From contig WGEY01000069.1 in the NCBI GenBank assembly GCA_015492495.1, forward strand, positions 1-61,563: 61,563 nt of DNA. The letters run 5' to 3'. Positions 24,755 through 34,819 of the stretch are shown here, in pieces. The notes under the pieces are model-generated. The model did not search any database and was not told the origin of the DNA. It saw nothing but the letters and a program-made list of their open reading frames with translations. Positions within the stretch are counted from its first letter, which is position 1. The number at the start of each line of letters is the position of its first letter. The stretch comes from Deltaproteobacteria bacterium (lineage in GTDB: Bacteria > Desulfobacterota > GWC2-55-46 > DRQE01). The position numbers and the translations under genes were made by a program.

Positions 24755-25642
24755 ATGCCCTTCAAATCGGGATTCATAGCGATCATAGGCAGGCCGAATG
24801 TGGGCAAGAGCACGCTCTTGAACGCCCTCCTCGGCGAGAAGATATCAATCGTATCCAAAAAGCCCCAGACCACGAGGAACATCGTCCGCGGGGTCAAGAA
24901 CCTCGAAGGCGCCCAGATAGTATTCGTGGACACCCCGGGGCTTCACAGGCCCAAGGGCCTTCTCAACGAGTTCATGGTAAAGGAGGCGCTCAGGGCGCTC
25001 TCCGATGTCGACGGTGTCGTCTACCTCGTGGATGCTACAAGGGAGATGGACGAGGTGGAAAGCTTCGTCATGGAACACCTCGAGGGCCTCAGGTGTCCGG
25101 TCGTCCTAGTCGTGAACAAGGTGGACCTCGTTGAAAAGGGCAGAATCCTGCCGCTCATGGAGCGGTACTCGAAGGCCTTCCCCTTCAGGGAGATCGTGCC
25201 AGTATCGGCGCTCACAGGCGACGGGCTCGAAGATCTGGTCGGGGTGCTGGTGGAGCTCCTGCCGGAGGGGCCGAAGTACTTCCCCGATGATATAATAACC
25301 GACCAGCCCGAAAGGTTCATCGTCTCGGAGATCATAAGGGAGAAGGTCTTCATGCTCACGAGGGAAGAGATCCCCTACTCGGTGGCGGTGGTTGTAGAGG
25401 AGTTCAAGGAGAGGGCCGAAAGGAACCTCGTCTCCATAAAGGCCGCCATAAACGTCGAGAGGGATTCGCAGAAGGGGATCATAATAGGCAGAAAGGGCGA
25501 GATGCTCAAGAGGATCGGCACCTATGCGCGCAGGGACATAGAGAGCCTTCTGGGCGTCAGGGTCTACCTGGAGCTCTTCGTGAGGGTCAAGAAGGGATGG
25601 ACAAAGGACAAGCGGGCGCTCAAAGACTTCGGCTACCATTGA
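24755..25642 (+). CDS. era: GTPase Era
   Basis: This 295-residue ribosome-assembly GTPase has G1 GRPNVGKSTLLNALL, G2 region PQTTRN, G3 DTPGLH, G4 NKVDL and G5 VSALTGDG. A C-terminal KH domain has IIGRKGEMLKRIG for binding the 16S rRNA 3' end. It is followed by the related GTPase gene der, 126 bp downstream. Confidence 0.96.
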   Translation: MPFKSGFIAIIGRPNVGKSTLLNALLGEKISIVSKKPQTTRNIVRGVKNLEGAQIVFVDTPGLHRPKGLLNEFMVKEALRALSDVDGVVYLVDATREMDEVESFVMEHLEGLRCPVVLVVNKVDLVEKGRILPLMERYSKAFPFREIVPVSALTGDGLEDLVGVLVELLPEGPKYFPDDIITDQPERFIVSEIIREKVFMLTREEIPYSVAVVVEEFKERAERNLVSIKAAINVERDSQKGIIIGRKGEMLKRIGTYARRDIESLLGVRVYLELFVRVKKGWTKDKRALKDFGYH

Positions 25643-25768
25643 TGTCCTTGAGTGAAGGCGCGATACGAACGAATGCAAACCGGGCTCCCTGCGCTCGCGG
25701 CTTCTCACCCTCCTGCGCCGGGACTTCGATCTTCATTGTCACACTTCCATGCACGGAGGCTTGAAGCC

Positions 25769-27079
25769 ATGAAACCCGTGGTCGCCATAGTAGGTCGCCC
25801 CAACGTGGGCAAGTCCTCTCTCTTCAACCGTCTCATAGGGAGGCGCAAGGCCATAACCAAGGCCGAGCCCGGGGTTACGAGGGACGTGAACTATGCTGAC
25901 TGCGAAGAGAAGGGGCGTATCTTCACCCTCGTCGACACTGGAGGGTTCGAGCCGGCTGCAAAGGAGGGGATACTCAGGCAGATAAAGGAGCAGGCCATCC
26001 TTGCCATGGAGGAGGCCGATGTCATCATACTTCTCATGGACGCAAGGACAGGGCCTACCCCCTCGGACAGGGAGCTTGTCGAGATGCTGAGGAAGACCGA
26101 AAAGAAGGTCATCTATGCCGCGAACAAGGTCGATGCGCGATCACTCATGGACCTTACGGCCGAGTTCTATTCGCTCGGGATCGACAGCATCCTTCCTGTC
26201 TCTGCCGAGCACGGGCTGGGTACGGCCGAGCTCGTGGACGCCGTCCTCGATTCACTCCCCGAGTACGAGCCGGTCGCCGAGGCGGACGAGTGGGTCAAGG
26301 TCGCGATAGTGGGCCGCCCGAACGCCGGAAAGTCCTCCCTACTGAACAGGCTCCTCGGCAGGGAGAGGGCGATCGTGAGCGAGGTCCCAGGCACAACGAG
26401 GGACTCGATCGACACACCGCTCGAGAGGGACGGGAGAAAGTACCTCTTCATCGACACCGCCGGCATAAGGAAAAAGCAGAGGATAAGCAGGCGGCTTGAG
26501 ACCTACTGCGTGGTGGCGGCCATAAAGAGCATCGAGAGGTGCGACCTCTCGCTCCTCGTCATCGACGGAAATGAAGGGGTCAGGACGCAGGACGAGAAGA
26601 TAGGAGGGCTAATTGAGGACAGGGGCAAGGCCTGCATCATCGTCGTCAACAAGTGGGACCTTGTGGAGAAGGACACAGACACGATGCGCATATACACGGA
26701 GGCGATCCGATCAAAGATGCCTTTCCTGAGCTTCGCGCCCTTGGTCTTTGTATCCGCCTTGACCGGCAGGCGCGTCGAGGGCATATTCGACACCATTGAC
26801 CGCGTGATGGAAGAAGGTAGCCGCAGGATACCGACCTCGAAGCTCAATCAGCTCCTCGCACAGTTCACAAAGGCGCACCGTCCTCCGGCGTACAGGGGGA
26901 GGGAGATAAGGTTCTACTATACCACGCAGGTCGGCACCGCCCCGCAGAGGCTGGCGGTCTTTACGAACTACCCGGCCGGTGTGCCGGACTCGTACAGAAG
27001 GTACCTCGTAAACCGCTTCAGGGAGTCCCTCGGGCTCATGGATGTGCCGCTCAGGATATCCTTCAGGTCCAGACGGTGA
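25769..27079 (+). CDS. der: GTPase Der (EngA)
   Basis: This 436-residue protein has two consecutive GTPase domains (first P-loop GRPNVGKSSLFNRL near residue 8, second GRPNAGKSSLLNRL near residue 180) and a C-terminal KH-like domain. It acts in 50S ribosome assembly. ATG 25769, with GGAGG 9 bases upstream, is chosen over a 39-codon upstream extension starting at 25652. Confidence 0.96.
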   Translation: MKPVVAIVGRPNVGKSSLFNRLIGRRKAITKAEPGVTRDVNYADCEEKGRIFTLVDTGGFEPAAKEGILRQIKEQAILAMEEADVIILLMDARTGPTPSDRELVEMLRKTEKKVIYAANKVDARSLMDLTAEFYSLGIDSILPVSAEHGLGTAELVDAVLDSLPEYEPVAEADEWVKVAIVGRPNAGKSSLLNRLLGRERAIVSEVPGTTRDSIDTPLERDGRKYLFIDTAGIRKKQRISRRLETYCVVAAIKSIERCDLSLLVIDGNEGVRTQDEKIGGLIEDRGKACIIVVNKWDLVEKDTDTMRIYTEAIRSKMPFLSFAPLVFVSALTGRRVEGIFDTIDRVMEEGSRRIPTSKLNQLLAQFTKAHRPPAYRGREIRFYYTTQVGTAPQRLAVFTNYPAGVPDSYRRYLVNRFRESLGLMDVPLRISFRSRR

Positions 27080-27184
27080 GAACTTTTGCGATGTGTCGCG
27101 AAGGGGCATAGCCAACACATCAGCGCGGACAGCGCAGCCGGCATGGAGAATGCAGCGTGGCCCGCATGGCCCGGAAGGCGTGAA

Positions 27185-27240
27185 AAAACAAGATTTTTGT
27201 TGTAAAATGTTTAATTATATGAGAAAATTTTAAATCTTGG
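27185..27240. other. AT-rich island in the 321-bp gap before ftsH
   Basis: The 27080-27400 gap is empty of genes. Its 27185-27240 segment is strikingly A/T-rich compared with the surrounding GC-rich DNA. TTGTAA (27200) and GAAAAT (27223) with 17-bp spacing could be a promoter for ftsH, but other registers are possible. No heat-shock element was recognised. Confidence 0.35.
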
Positions 27241-27400
27241 ACATTTGAGGCTTACGCGGCTTGCCGCGGTGAATCTTCAGATGCAAAGAAGAAGTCTTTT
27301 TGTATATTCGCCTGCTTGCCCAGCAGCATGCCGCTGGGGGATACGCAGACGATGCACCTTAGAGAACAATTAAGAAGGAGGAAGAGCAGGAAAAACGGTC

Positions 27401-29293
27401 ATGAATCAGTTATATAAGAACATAGCGATGTGGCTTATCATAATAGCCGCTGTTGTATTGATGTTCAACTTCCTGAACTACAAGGAAGACAACGCCGCCA
27501 AGGTGATCTTCAGTGACTTCATCGAGGCGGTGGAAAACGGCGAGGTCGCCGAGGTCACGATCCAGGGTCACAATATCACCGGAAAGTACAAGGACGGCAA
27601 GGAGTTCACCACCTTCGCCCCGAACGATCCGGGCCTGGTGGGCAAGCTCGAGGCCAGCGGGGTGAAGATCGCGGCGGAACCCGAGGTGGACACGCCGGGA
27701 TGGGGGACCATATTCGTCTCCTGGTTCCCGATGCTTCTCCTCATCGGGCTGTGGCTCTTTTTCATGCGGCAGATGCAGGGAGGCGGCGGCAAGGCCATGA
27801 GCTTCGGCAAGTCAAGGGCCAAGCTCCTGACCGAAAGCCAGCACAAGGTCACCTTCAAGGACGTGGCCGGCATAGAGGAGGCAAAGGAAGAGGTTCGTGA
27901 GATCATCGACTTCCTCAAGGCGCCGAAGAAGTTCACGAAGCTCGGCGGAAGGATACCCAAGGGTGTTCTACTCGTGGGCGCCCCGGGAACCGGCAAGACG
28001 CTCCTTGCAAAGGCCATCGCCGGAGAGGCCGGAGTGCCGTTTTTCAGCATCTCGGGAAGCGACTTCGTCGAGATGTTCGTGGGTGTCGGTGCATCCAGGG
28101 TCAGGGACCTCTTCGTGCAGGGCAAGAAGAACGCCCCTTGCATCATATTCATAGACGAGATAGACGCGGTCGGCAGGCACCGCGGCGCAGGGCTCGGCGG
28201 TGGACACGATGAAAGGGAGCAGACGCTCAACCAGTTGCTCGTGGAGATGGACGGCTTTGAGAGCAACGAGGGCGTTATAATAATCGCCGCAACCAACCGC
28301 CCGGATGTGCTCGATCCGGCGCTTCTCAGGCCCGGCAGGTTCGACCGCACCGTCGTGGTGCCCAAGCCGGACCTCAGGGGCAGGCTCGAGATACTCAAGG
28401 TACACGCGGCAAAGACCCCGCTCGCAGACGATGTGGACCTTGAAACCATAGCACGCGGCACACCCGGCTTCTCAGGCGCCGACCTCTCCAACCTGGTAAA
28501 CGAGGCGGCGCTTCTGGCCGTGCGCAGGGGCAAGGACAAGGTGGACAAGGAAGACTTCGACGACGCCAAGGATAAGCTCCTCATGGGCAGCGAGCGAAAG
28601 AGCATGATCATAAGCGAGGAGGAAAAGGTGAGCACGGCCTACCACGAGGCAGGCCACACGCTCGTGGCGAGGCTTATCCCGGGCACGGACCCCATACACA
28701 AGGTTTCGATAATACCGAGGGGCATGGCGCTCGGCCTGACGCAGCAGCTGCCGCTGGACGAGCGCCACACGTACAGCAGGGAGTATCTCGTCAACAACAT
28801 AGCCGTCCTCATGGGAGGCAGGGTCGCTGAAGAGCTCGTGCTGAACCACCTGACCACAGGCGCAGGCAACGACATAGAGAAGGCGACGGAGATCGCAAGG
28901 AAGATGGTATGCGAGTGGGGCATGAGCGAGAAACTCGGCCCCCTCACCTTCGGCAAGAAGGAGGAACACATCTTCCTCGGCAAGGAGATGGCCCAGGCGC
29001 GTGACTACAGCGAGCAGACCGCCCTCGAGATAGACAGCGAGATAAAGAGGATCGTCAACGACAACTACCTAAGGGCGAAGGAACTTCTCAGCGGCAAGAT
29101 AGATACGCTTCACAAACTCGCCAAGGCGTTGCTCGAGGAAGAGGTTTTGAGCGGAGACGAGATCGACAAGATAATCTTCGGTGACGAGATACCTGCCGGG
29201 GTGAAGACCACCAAGGACGAGAAGATTCAGCCTGAACCCGCAGCACCGGTTCAAGACAGCGCTACTGAAGAGGCTGGCCGGACGTCTGCTTAA
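27401..29293 (+). CDS. ftsH: ATP-dependent zinc metalloprotease FtsH
   Basis: This 630-residue membrane-anchored AAA+ protease has helix 1 at residues 9-25, a periplasmic domain, and helix 2 at 106-122. It also has Walker A GAPGTGKT (193-200), Walker B IIFIDEID (248-255), SRH around 300-315 and zinc site HEAGH (415-419). It degrades misassembled membrane proteins and regulators. The 3' Pro/Thr-rich tail is typical. Confidence 0.97.
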   Translation: MNQLYKNIAMWLIIIAAVVLMFNFLNYKEDNAAKVIFSDFIEAVENGEVAEVTIQGHNITGKYKDGKEFTTFAPNDPGLVGKLEASGVKIAAEPEVDTPGWGTIFVSWFPMLLLIGLWLFFMRQMQGGGGKAMSFGKSRAKLLTESQHKVTFKDVAGIEEAKEEVREIIDFLKAPKKFTKLGGRIPKGVLLVGAPGTGKTLLAKAIAGEAGVPFFSISGSDFVEMFVGVGASRVRDLFVQGKKNAPCIIFIDEIDAVGRHRGAGLGGGHDEREQTLNQLLVEMDGFESNEGVIIIAATNRPDVLDPALLRPGRFDRTVVVPKPDLRGRLEILKVHAAKTPLADDVDLETIARGTPGFSGADLSNLVNEAALLAVRRGKDKVDKEDFDDAKDKLLMGSERKSMIISEEEKVSTAYHEAGHTLVARLIPGTDPIHKVSIIPRGMALGLTQQLPLDERHTYSREYLVNNIAVLMGGRVAEELVLNHLTTGAGNDIEKATEIARKMVCEWGMSEKLGPLTFGKKEEHIFLGKEMAQARDYSEQTALEIDSEIKRIVNDNYLRAKELLSGKIDTLHKLAKALLEEEVLSGDEIDKIIFGDEIPAGVKTTKDEKIQPEPAAPVQDSATEEAGRTSA

Positions 29294-29516
29294 GCCGCAA
29301 CCTTATATCTGCACCATTTACAGATGAGATAGGGGGCACTCTCCGGTCTCATTTCCCCGGCACAACCTGCCATCGACCGTGCGGTTTCGACCATATCAGA
29401 CCGGATTCGTCCGCTGACCGTCATCGCAACGGTACGGCGTGCGAATAAAACCCGTTATTGCGGGGAAACCTTTCCCCAATGCACCCTTAACCGAGACGAA
29501 CGGAGAATCTCTCAAG

Positions 29517-30749
29517 GTGAAGGTCCGGTGTATCGAGATAAGGCGTAGAGAGGATGCGCAACTCGAGATGGAACGCATAGGGGTGGACCCCGTGGGCATA
29601 GGGCTCATGCTCCCCAAGCAGTTCCACTTCAACCTGAAGCTCACCGGGCTTTCCCCGGCACAGGCCAACATAATAAAGCAGGACATGCTCTCTCTGGGCG
29701 GCGAGGCCGCCGTGGCCAAGGGGGTGGTCTCATGCCGGGTCGTTCACACCGATTGCATCCTCTCCGCCACGCTGAAGCAGTTGAGAAGGCTTGTAAAGAA
29801 GCTCAAGCTTCAGCCCTACGGCCTCCCGGAGGTGGCCTCGAGCATAGGCGAGGCGCTCGACAACGCCACCAGGGAGGAGGTCGCACTCAGGGGCCGCACC
29901 AGGAGCTGGACCATATCCAGGCGGACCCTCATAATGGGCATACTGAACGTAACGCCGGACTCCTTCTCCGACGGCGGTATCTTCCTGTCGAGGAAGAGCG
30001 CCGTAGAGAGGGCCATGGAGATGGTCGAGGAGGGGGCCGATATCATAGACGTGGGCGGCGAGTCGACAAGGCCTGGCGCGGGCACGGTCAGCGCCGAGGA
30101 AGAATTGTCGCGCGTCATACCGGTCGTGGAGGAGCTGGCCTCGCGCGGTATAGCCGTTTCGGTCGATACGACAAAGGCCGCCGTGGCCGAGGAGGCGCTC
30201 TGTCGGGGGGCTGAGATCATAAACGACGTGAGCGCAATGGGACGCGACCCCGATATGGCGGGCGTCGTGGCACGGCACGGGGCCGCGGTGATACTCATGC
30301 ACATGCGCTCCACGCCTGCAGACATGCAGGAGCACACCCATTACGACGACATGATGACCGAGATCTTCAACCACCTCTCCGACAGGGTGGATTACGCGGT
30401 CAGAAGCGGCATAGAACGCGAGCGTATCGCAGTGGACCCGGGGATCGGATTTGCAAAGTCCTGCGAGGGGAACCTGGAGATAATCCGCAGGCTCGCCGAG
30501 CTGAGGTCCCTGGGAAGGCCTGTCGTGCTTGGCACATCGAGAAAGTCATTCATCGGCGCGGTCACCGGGCGTGATGTGGACGAGAGGCTCGTAGGGACGC
30601 TCGCCACCCTCTCGGCCGGCATACTGAACGGCGCGCGCATACTGAGGGTGCACGATGTCAAGGAGGCCAGGGAGACCGCCGATATGGTTGATGCGGTAAG
30701 GTGCGGTCCGCCCCGAACCCCGGCAACGCAGGAAGAGATCAAGCTCTGA
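29517..30749 (+). CDS. folP: Dihydropteroate synthase with N-terminal extension
   Basis: The folate enzyme joins a pterin pyrophosphate to p-aminobenzoate. The TIM-barrel domain (from about residue 135) shows LIMGILNVTPDSFSDGG, DIIDVGGESTRPGA, and C-terminal GTSRKSFIG. It is preceded by about 130 residues starting VKVRCIEIRRREDAQ, a domain found in deltaproteobacterial-type DHPS and of unknown role. GTG 29517 follows CGGAGA at a good distance and is preferred to GTG 29439, which lacks a ribosome site. It lies 15 bp before cdaA. Confidence 0.92.
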   Translation: MKVRCIEIRRREDAQLEMERIGVDPVGIGLMLPKQFHFNLKLTGLSPAQANIIKQDMLSLGGEAAVAKGVVSCRVVHTDCILSATLKQLRRLVKKLKLQPYGLPEVASSIGEALDNATREEVALRGRTRSWTISRRTLIMGILNVTPDSFSDGGIFLSRKSAVERAMEMVEEGADIIDVGGESTRPGAGTVSAEEELSRVIPVVEELASRGIAVSVDTTKAAVAEEALCRGAEIINDVSAMGRDPDMAGVVARHGAAVILMHMRSTPADMQEHTHYDDMMTEIFNHLSDRVDYAVRSGIERERIAVDPGIGFAKSCEGNLEIIRRLAELRSLGRPVVLGTSRKSFIGAVTGRDVDERLVGTLATLSAGILNGARILRVHDVKEARETADMVDAVRCGPPRTPATQEEIKL

Positions 30750-30764
30750 AAGGAAAGGCAAGGA

Positions 30765-31556
30765 ATGCTCGAGGGATTCGCAAGCTTCCCCTCCATAGTC
30801 GACCTTCTGGACATCATCATCGTCGCGGTCGTCCTCTACTGGGTCATGCTGCTGGTACGCGGCACACGCGCGGAAAGGATGCTGTGGGGACTGGCGATAA
30901 TAGTGCTCGTGTACTTCATATCGGCCAGGATGGAGCTTTACACCTTCCACTGGATCCTCAACAAGTTTCTCGCATCCATCGTCATCATCATCATCGTCGT
31001 CTTCCAGCAGGACATAAGGAAGGCGCTCGTGCAGATGGGCAGGCCTTTTACCAGCCACAGGGTGAGCTCCACCGAGTTTCTCGACGAGATATACAAGGCC
31101 GTGATCACCATGTCCACGAACAGGATAGGCGGGCTCATAGTAATAGAGAGGGGAATAGACCTCGGCGACTTCATCGACACCGGGGTCACCCTGGACGCAG
31201 AGGTCTCCAAGGAGCTGCTGCTGACCATATTCAACCCCTCCACCCCGCTTCACGACGGGGCGGTCGTCATACGTAACAGCAGGATATTCAAGGCAGGCTG
31301 CATACTGCCGCTTACGGGCAAGGAGCTTACCAAGTCCATGGGCACGAGGCACAGGGCGGCCATAGGGCTCTCCGAAGAGACGGATGCGGTCATCGTGGTG
31401 GTCTCGGAGAAGACCGGCGAGGTGTCGCTGGTCGTCGAGGAGAGGCTCGAGCTCGGCATCGAACCGACCGAGTTGCTCTCCAGGCTCAAGCGGGTCATAG
31501 AGACCGAGAACGGGCAGAAAAGAGGGTTGTTTCACTGGAGGAGGTCGAAGGCGTGA
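30765..31556 (+). CDS. cdaA: Diadenylate cyclase CdaA
   Basis: This 263-residue membrane enzyme makes c-di-AMP from two ATP. Three N-terminal helices (about 10-85) precede the DAC domain with catalytic motifs HDGAVVI (DGA) and GTRHRAAIG (RHR). With cdaR and glmM downstream it forms the conserved cdaA-cdaR-glmM module that links c-di-AMP to cell-wall precursor and potassium control. It overlaps cdaR by GTGA. Confidence 0.95.
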   Translation: MLEGFASFPSIVDLLDIIIVAVVLYWVMLLVRGTRAERMLWGLAIIVLVYFISARMELYTFHWILNKFLASIVIIIIVVFQQDIRKALVQMGRPFTSHRVSSTEFLDEIYKAVITMSTNRIGGLIVIERGIDLGDFIDTGVTLDAEVSKELLLTIFNPSTPLHDGAVVIRNSRIFKAGCILPLTGKELTKSMGTRHRAAIGLSEETDAVIVVVSEKTGEVSLVVEERLELGIEPTELLSRLKRVIETENGQKRGLFHWRRSKA

Positions 31557-32266
31557 GGCTTTTGAACTTCATCAACAAGGGCGGTGACGGCGGCGAAAGA
31601 CTCGACGGGCTGAAGGGTCTCGTCTTCAGGAACCCGGGGCTCAAGGTGCTCGCCCTTATCTTTTCCATCGCACTGTGGTATCTTGTAGTCGGCGAAAAGG
31701 CCTACGAGGTGGGTCTTCTCGTGCCGCTCGGCTTCAAGGGGATACCAGAGGACATGATCGTGGTGGACAAGCCGCCGCTGGACATAGAGGTGCGGGTCGC
31801 GGGCCCCAAGGGGTTCATCGACAACCTTTCACCCACCGAGGTGAGCGCGTCCATAGACCTGAGCAACGCGAAGGAGGGGCTCAACACCTACAGGCTGCTG
31901 CCGCACAACATAAAGACACCCAGCGGCATAAAGGTGATAAGCGTAAGGCCCTCCTCGCTGGACATAAACCTCGAGAGGCTCGTGAGGGCGACCCTGCCGG
32001 TCAGGGCGAAGGTCACGGGGGCTCCGCCGCCGGGCTACAGGGTGGCGGAGGTGGTGGTTACACCGCAGAAGGTGACGGTCCTGGGAAGGAGGAAGAGCGT
32101 AAAAAGGCTCAAGGGCATACAGACGACCCCGGTCGACATAACCGGCCTCACCTCGACCGTTACCAGGTCCGTCCTAGTGGACATGTCGGAGAAGGGACTC
32201 ACGGATGTTGAGCCCGATACCGTGGATGTTGTCATAAGGATCGAGAAGATCGAAAAACAAGGCTGA
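31553..32266 (+). CDS. cdaR: YbbR-domain regulator CdaR
   Basis: This 237-residue protein has one N-terminal membrane helix (FRNPGLKVLALIFSIALWYLV region, residues 25-45) and extracytoplasmic YbbR repeats. It modulates CdaA in known systems. The GTG start overlaps the cdaA stop and glmM follows after 9 bp, fixing its place in the operon. Confidence 0.9.
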   Translation: MRLLNFINKGGDGGERLDGLKGLVFRNPGLKVLALIFSIALWYLVVGEKAYEVGLLVPLGFKGIPEDMIVVDKPPLDIEVRVAGPKGFIDNLSPTEVSASIDLSNAKEGLNTYRLLPHNIKTPSGIKVISVRPSSLDINLERLVRATLPVRAKVTGAPPPGYRVAEVVVTPQKVTVLGRRKSVKRLKGIQTTPVDITGLTSTVTRSVLVDMSEKGLTDVEPDTVDVVIRIEKIEKQG

Positions 32267-32275
32267 GGCGCTGCC

Positions 32276-33637
32276 ATGGAGAAAAAAAAGAGGCTTTTCG
32301 GTACGGACGGGATAAGAGGCGTTGCCAACATAGAGCCCATGACCGCGGAGACGGCGCTTAAGCTCGGAAGGGCCGTCGCCTATGTCTTCAAGAAGGGTTC
32401 ACGGCGTCACAAGATAGTGATAGGCAAGGATACGAGGCTTTCCGGGTACATGCTCGAAAGCGCCATGATGGCGGGCATCTGCTCGATGGGAGTGGACGTT
32501 ATGATAGTCGGACCGTTGCCGACACCCGGGATAGCGTTCATCGCATCGAGCATGAGGGCCGACGCCGGGGTGGTGATCTCGGCTTCCCACAACCCGTACC
32601 AGGACAACGGCATCAAGTTCTTTTCAAGGGACGGGCTGAAGCTGCCCGACGAGGTCGAGCTGGAGATAGAGCGGTTCATATTCGAGAACCAGGAGGATCC
32701 GAGCCACAGGCCCACGGCAAGCGAGGTGGGAAAGGCCTACAGGATCGACGACGCCGTCGGGCGGTACGTCGTCTTTGCAAAGAACTCGTTCCCAAAGGAG
32801 CTGACTCTAAACGGGCTCAAGATAGTGGTCGACTGCGCGAACGGCGCAACGTACAGGGTGGCTCCCGAGGCGCTCTACGAGCTCGGCGCGGATGTCGTGC
32901 CCATCGGGGTCAACCCGGACGGGGAGAACATAAACAAGGGCTGCGGCTCCCTGTATCCTGAGTCCCTGAAGGAGGAGGTCGTAAGGTCCGGCGCGGACAT
33001 AGGGATAGCGCTGGACGGTGACGGAGACAGGTGCATACTCGTTGATGAGCGTGGCGAGGTGGTGGACGGGGATCATGTGATGGCCATCTGCGCCACGGCC
33101 ATGCTCAGGGAAGGAACGCTCAAGGGGAACACGCTCGTTGCCACCGTAATGAGCAACTCCGGGCTCGACGAGGCGTTGAAGAGGGCCGGGGGAAGGGTGG
33201 TGAGGACGAGGGTCGGCGACAGGTACGTCGTCGAGGAGATGCTGAGGGGCGGTTACAACCTCGGGGGTGAACAGTCAGGCCACATCGTTTTCCTCGACCA
33301 TACCACCACCGGAGACGGCGTCATAACCGCCCTCCAGGTGCTCGCCATAATGGTGCGGAGCGGAAAGCCGCTCTCCGAGCTTGCGGCCGTCATGACGAGC
33401 TATCCGCAGGTGCTCCTTAACGTCAGGGTTACGAAAAAGCCCGACCTCGACGGGCTTCCGGCGGTCAGCCACACCCTAGAGAAGATCCGGCGGAGGCTCA
33501 AGGACAGGGGAAGGGCATTCATACGTTACTCCGGTACAGAGCCCCTTGCAAGGATAACCGTAGAGGGCGAGAACATGGATGAGATAAAAGGGATGGCCGA
33601 GGAGCTTGCAGGGGTGGTGAGAGAGGAGCTTAGCTAA
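32276..33637 (+). CDS. glmM: Phosphoglucosamine mutase
   Basis: This 453-residue enzyme interconverts glucosamine-6- and -1-phosphate for UDP-GlcNAc synthesis. It starts [14 protein letters not shown], has active-site serine loop [14 protein letters not shown], metal loop DGDGDRC and C-terminal phosphate loop [11 protein letters not shown]. It is the third gene of the cdaA-cdaR-glmM module. Confidence 0.96.
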   Translation: MEKKKRLFGTDGIRGVANIEPMTAETALKLGRAVAYVFKKGSRRHKIVIGKDTRLSGYMLESAMMAGICSMGVDVMIVGPLPTPGIAFIASSMRADAGVVISASHNPYQDNGIKFFSRDGLKLPDEVELEIERFIFENQEDPSHRPTASEVGKAYRIDDAVGRYVVFAKNSFPKELTLNGLKIVVDCANGATYRVAPEALYELGADVVPIGVNPDGENINKGCGSLYPESLKEEVVRSGADIGIALDGDGDRCILVDERGEVVDGDHVMAICATAMLREGTLKGNTLVATVMSNSGLDEALKRAGGRVVRTRVGDRYVVEEMLRGGYNLGGEQSGHIVFLDHTTTGDGVITALQVLAIMVRSGKPLSELAAVMTSYPQVLLNVRVTKKPDLDGLPAVSHTLEKIRRRLKDRGRAFIRYSGTEPLARITVEGENMDEIKGMAEELAGVVREELS

Positions 33638-33662
33638 CACGCAAACAAAGGAGCGGTTCAAC

Positions 33663-34376
33663 ATGGCGAGACTCTCGGTCAACGTGGACCACGTCGCAAC
33701 GGTAAGGCAGGCAAGGCTTGCGAACGAACCGGACCCCGTCGAAGCGGCCCTTAGGGCGGAGACGGCGGGTGCCGACGGCATAACCGTCCACCTGCGTGAA
33801 GACAGGCGGCACATCCAGGACAGGGACCTCCTCCTCTTGAGAAGGACGGTCAAGACGAGGCTCAACCTCGAGATGGCCGCAACCGAGGAGATGCACTCCA
33901 TAGCGCTCGAGGTGAAGCCCGACATGGTAACGCTCGTACCCGAAAAGAGGCAGGAGCTTACCACCGAGGGCGGGCTCGACCTGAGGACGCACACCGAATC
34001 ACTCAAGAGGTTCGTGGCCTCGCTGAGGGACGCCTCCATTGATGTCAACCTCTTCATAGATCCGGTTCCGGACGCGGTCAAGATGTCGCACAGGATAGGG
34101 GCGAGCGGTGTAGAGGTCCACACCGGCCTTTACGCCGAGGCCAGAACCGCAAGGGACAGGATCGTGGAGCTCAAGAGGATAAGCGACTCGGTCATGCTCG
34201 CAAAGAGGCTCGGGCTCAAGGTGCACGCCGGGCACGGACTCGATTACCACAACATAAAGGATATCGCCTCCATAAGGGAGATAGAGGAGTTCGCCATAGG
34301 CTTCAGCATAATCGCAAGGAGTATCTATACCGGGATCGAGGAGGCGGTAAGGGAGATGGTAAGGCTCGTGAGTTAG
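33663..34376 (+). CDS. pdxJ: Pyridoxine 5'-phosphate synthase
   Basis: This 237-residue TIM barrel condenses 1-deoxyxylulose-5-phosphate with aminoacetone-phosphate in vitamin B6 synthesis. Signatures are ARLSVNVDHVATVRQAR and GADGITVHLREDRRHI; the C-terminus has HAGHGLDYHN. It sits between glmM and acpS, 23 bp before the latter. Confidence 0.95.
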   Translation: MARLSVNVDHVATVRQARLANEPDPVEAALRAETAGADGITVHLREDRRHIQDRDLLLLRRTVKTRLNLEMAATEEMHSIALEVKPDMVTLVPEKRQELTTEGGLDLRTHTESLKRFVASLRDASIDVNLFIDPVPDAVKMSHRIGASGVEVHTGLYAEARTARDRIVELKRISDSVMLAKRLGLKVHAGHGLDYHNIKDIASIREIEEFAIGFSIIARSIYTGIEEAVREMVRLVS

Positions 34377-34399
34377 CCACGGAGCCCGGTCCAGGCGGT

Positions 34400-34753
34400 A
34401 TGATACACGGCATAGGCATAGAGATCATCGAGGTTCAGAGGTTCAGGAAGGCGCTGGAGAGGTGGGGCGAGAGGATCGAAAGGAGGCTTTTTACCTCCGA
34501 AGAGCTCCGGTACTGCTCAGGCCAGAGGTTTCCGGAAAGGCACCTCGCAGCGCGTTTCGCCGCAAAGGTGAGCCTGTTCAAGGCGCTCGGAAGAACCCTG
34601 CCCTTCAGGGATGTCGAGGTAACGAGGGACGAAAAGGGGCGCCCCTCGGTGACCGCCAAAGGGGCGTCCGCCGCGGGGTTGAGGTTCGCCATATCACTCT
34701 CGCATGACGGCGAGCTCGCGGTTGCGGAGACCGTGGCCGAAAGGGTCGCCTGA
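34400..34753 (+). CDS. acpS: Holo-[acyl-carrier-protein] synthase with altered metal ligands
   Basis: This 117-residue protein is of AcpS type. AcpS transfers phosphopantetheine from CoA to acyl carrier protein. The start HGIGIEIIEVQRFRKALER and the segment RHLAARFAAKVSLFKALG match the family. In typical AcpS the Mg-binding residues are the Asp of GxDI and the Glu of FAAKEA. Here the first is Glu8 and the second position is Val57 (AAKVS). Activity may be altered, or a neighbouring residue may take over. It lies between pdxJ and a terminator. Confidence 0.85.
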   Translation: MIHGIGIEIIEVQRFRKALERWGERIERRLFTSEELRYCSGQRFPERHLAARFAAKVSLFKALGRTLPFRDVEVTRDEKGRPSVTAKGASAAGLRFAISLSHDGELAVAETVAERVA

Positions 34754-34759
34754 CGCCTT

Positions 34760-34785
34760 CCCGGGCGTAAGACGCCGGGTTTTTT
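34760..34785 (+). terminator. Rho-independent terminator after acpS
   Basis: A GC-rich stem CCCGG(G)CGT / ACGCCGGG with a 3-base loop and one bulge is followed immediately by six Ts. It ends the folP-to-acpS operon before nnr. Confidence 0.75.
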
Positions 34786-34819
34786 CGTATGGTATGATAC
34801 AATAGCGGAGAGGGAAGAG

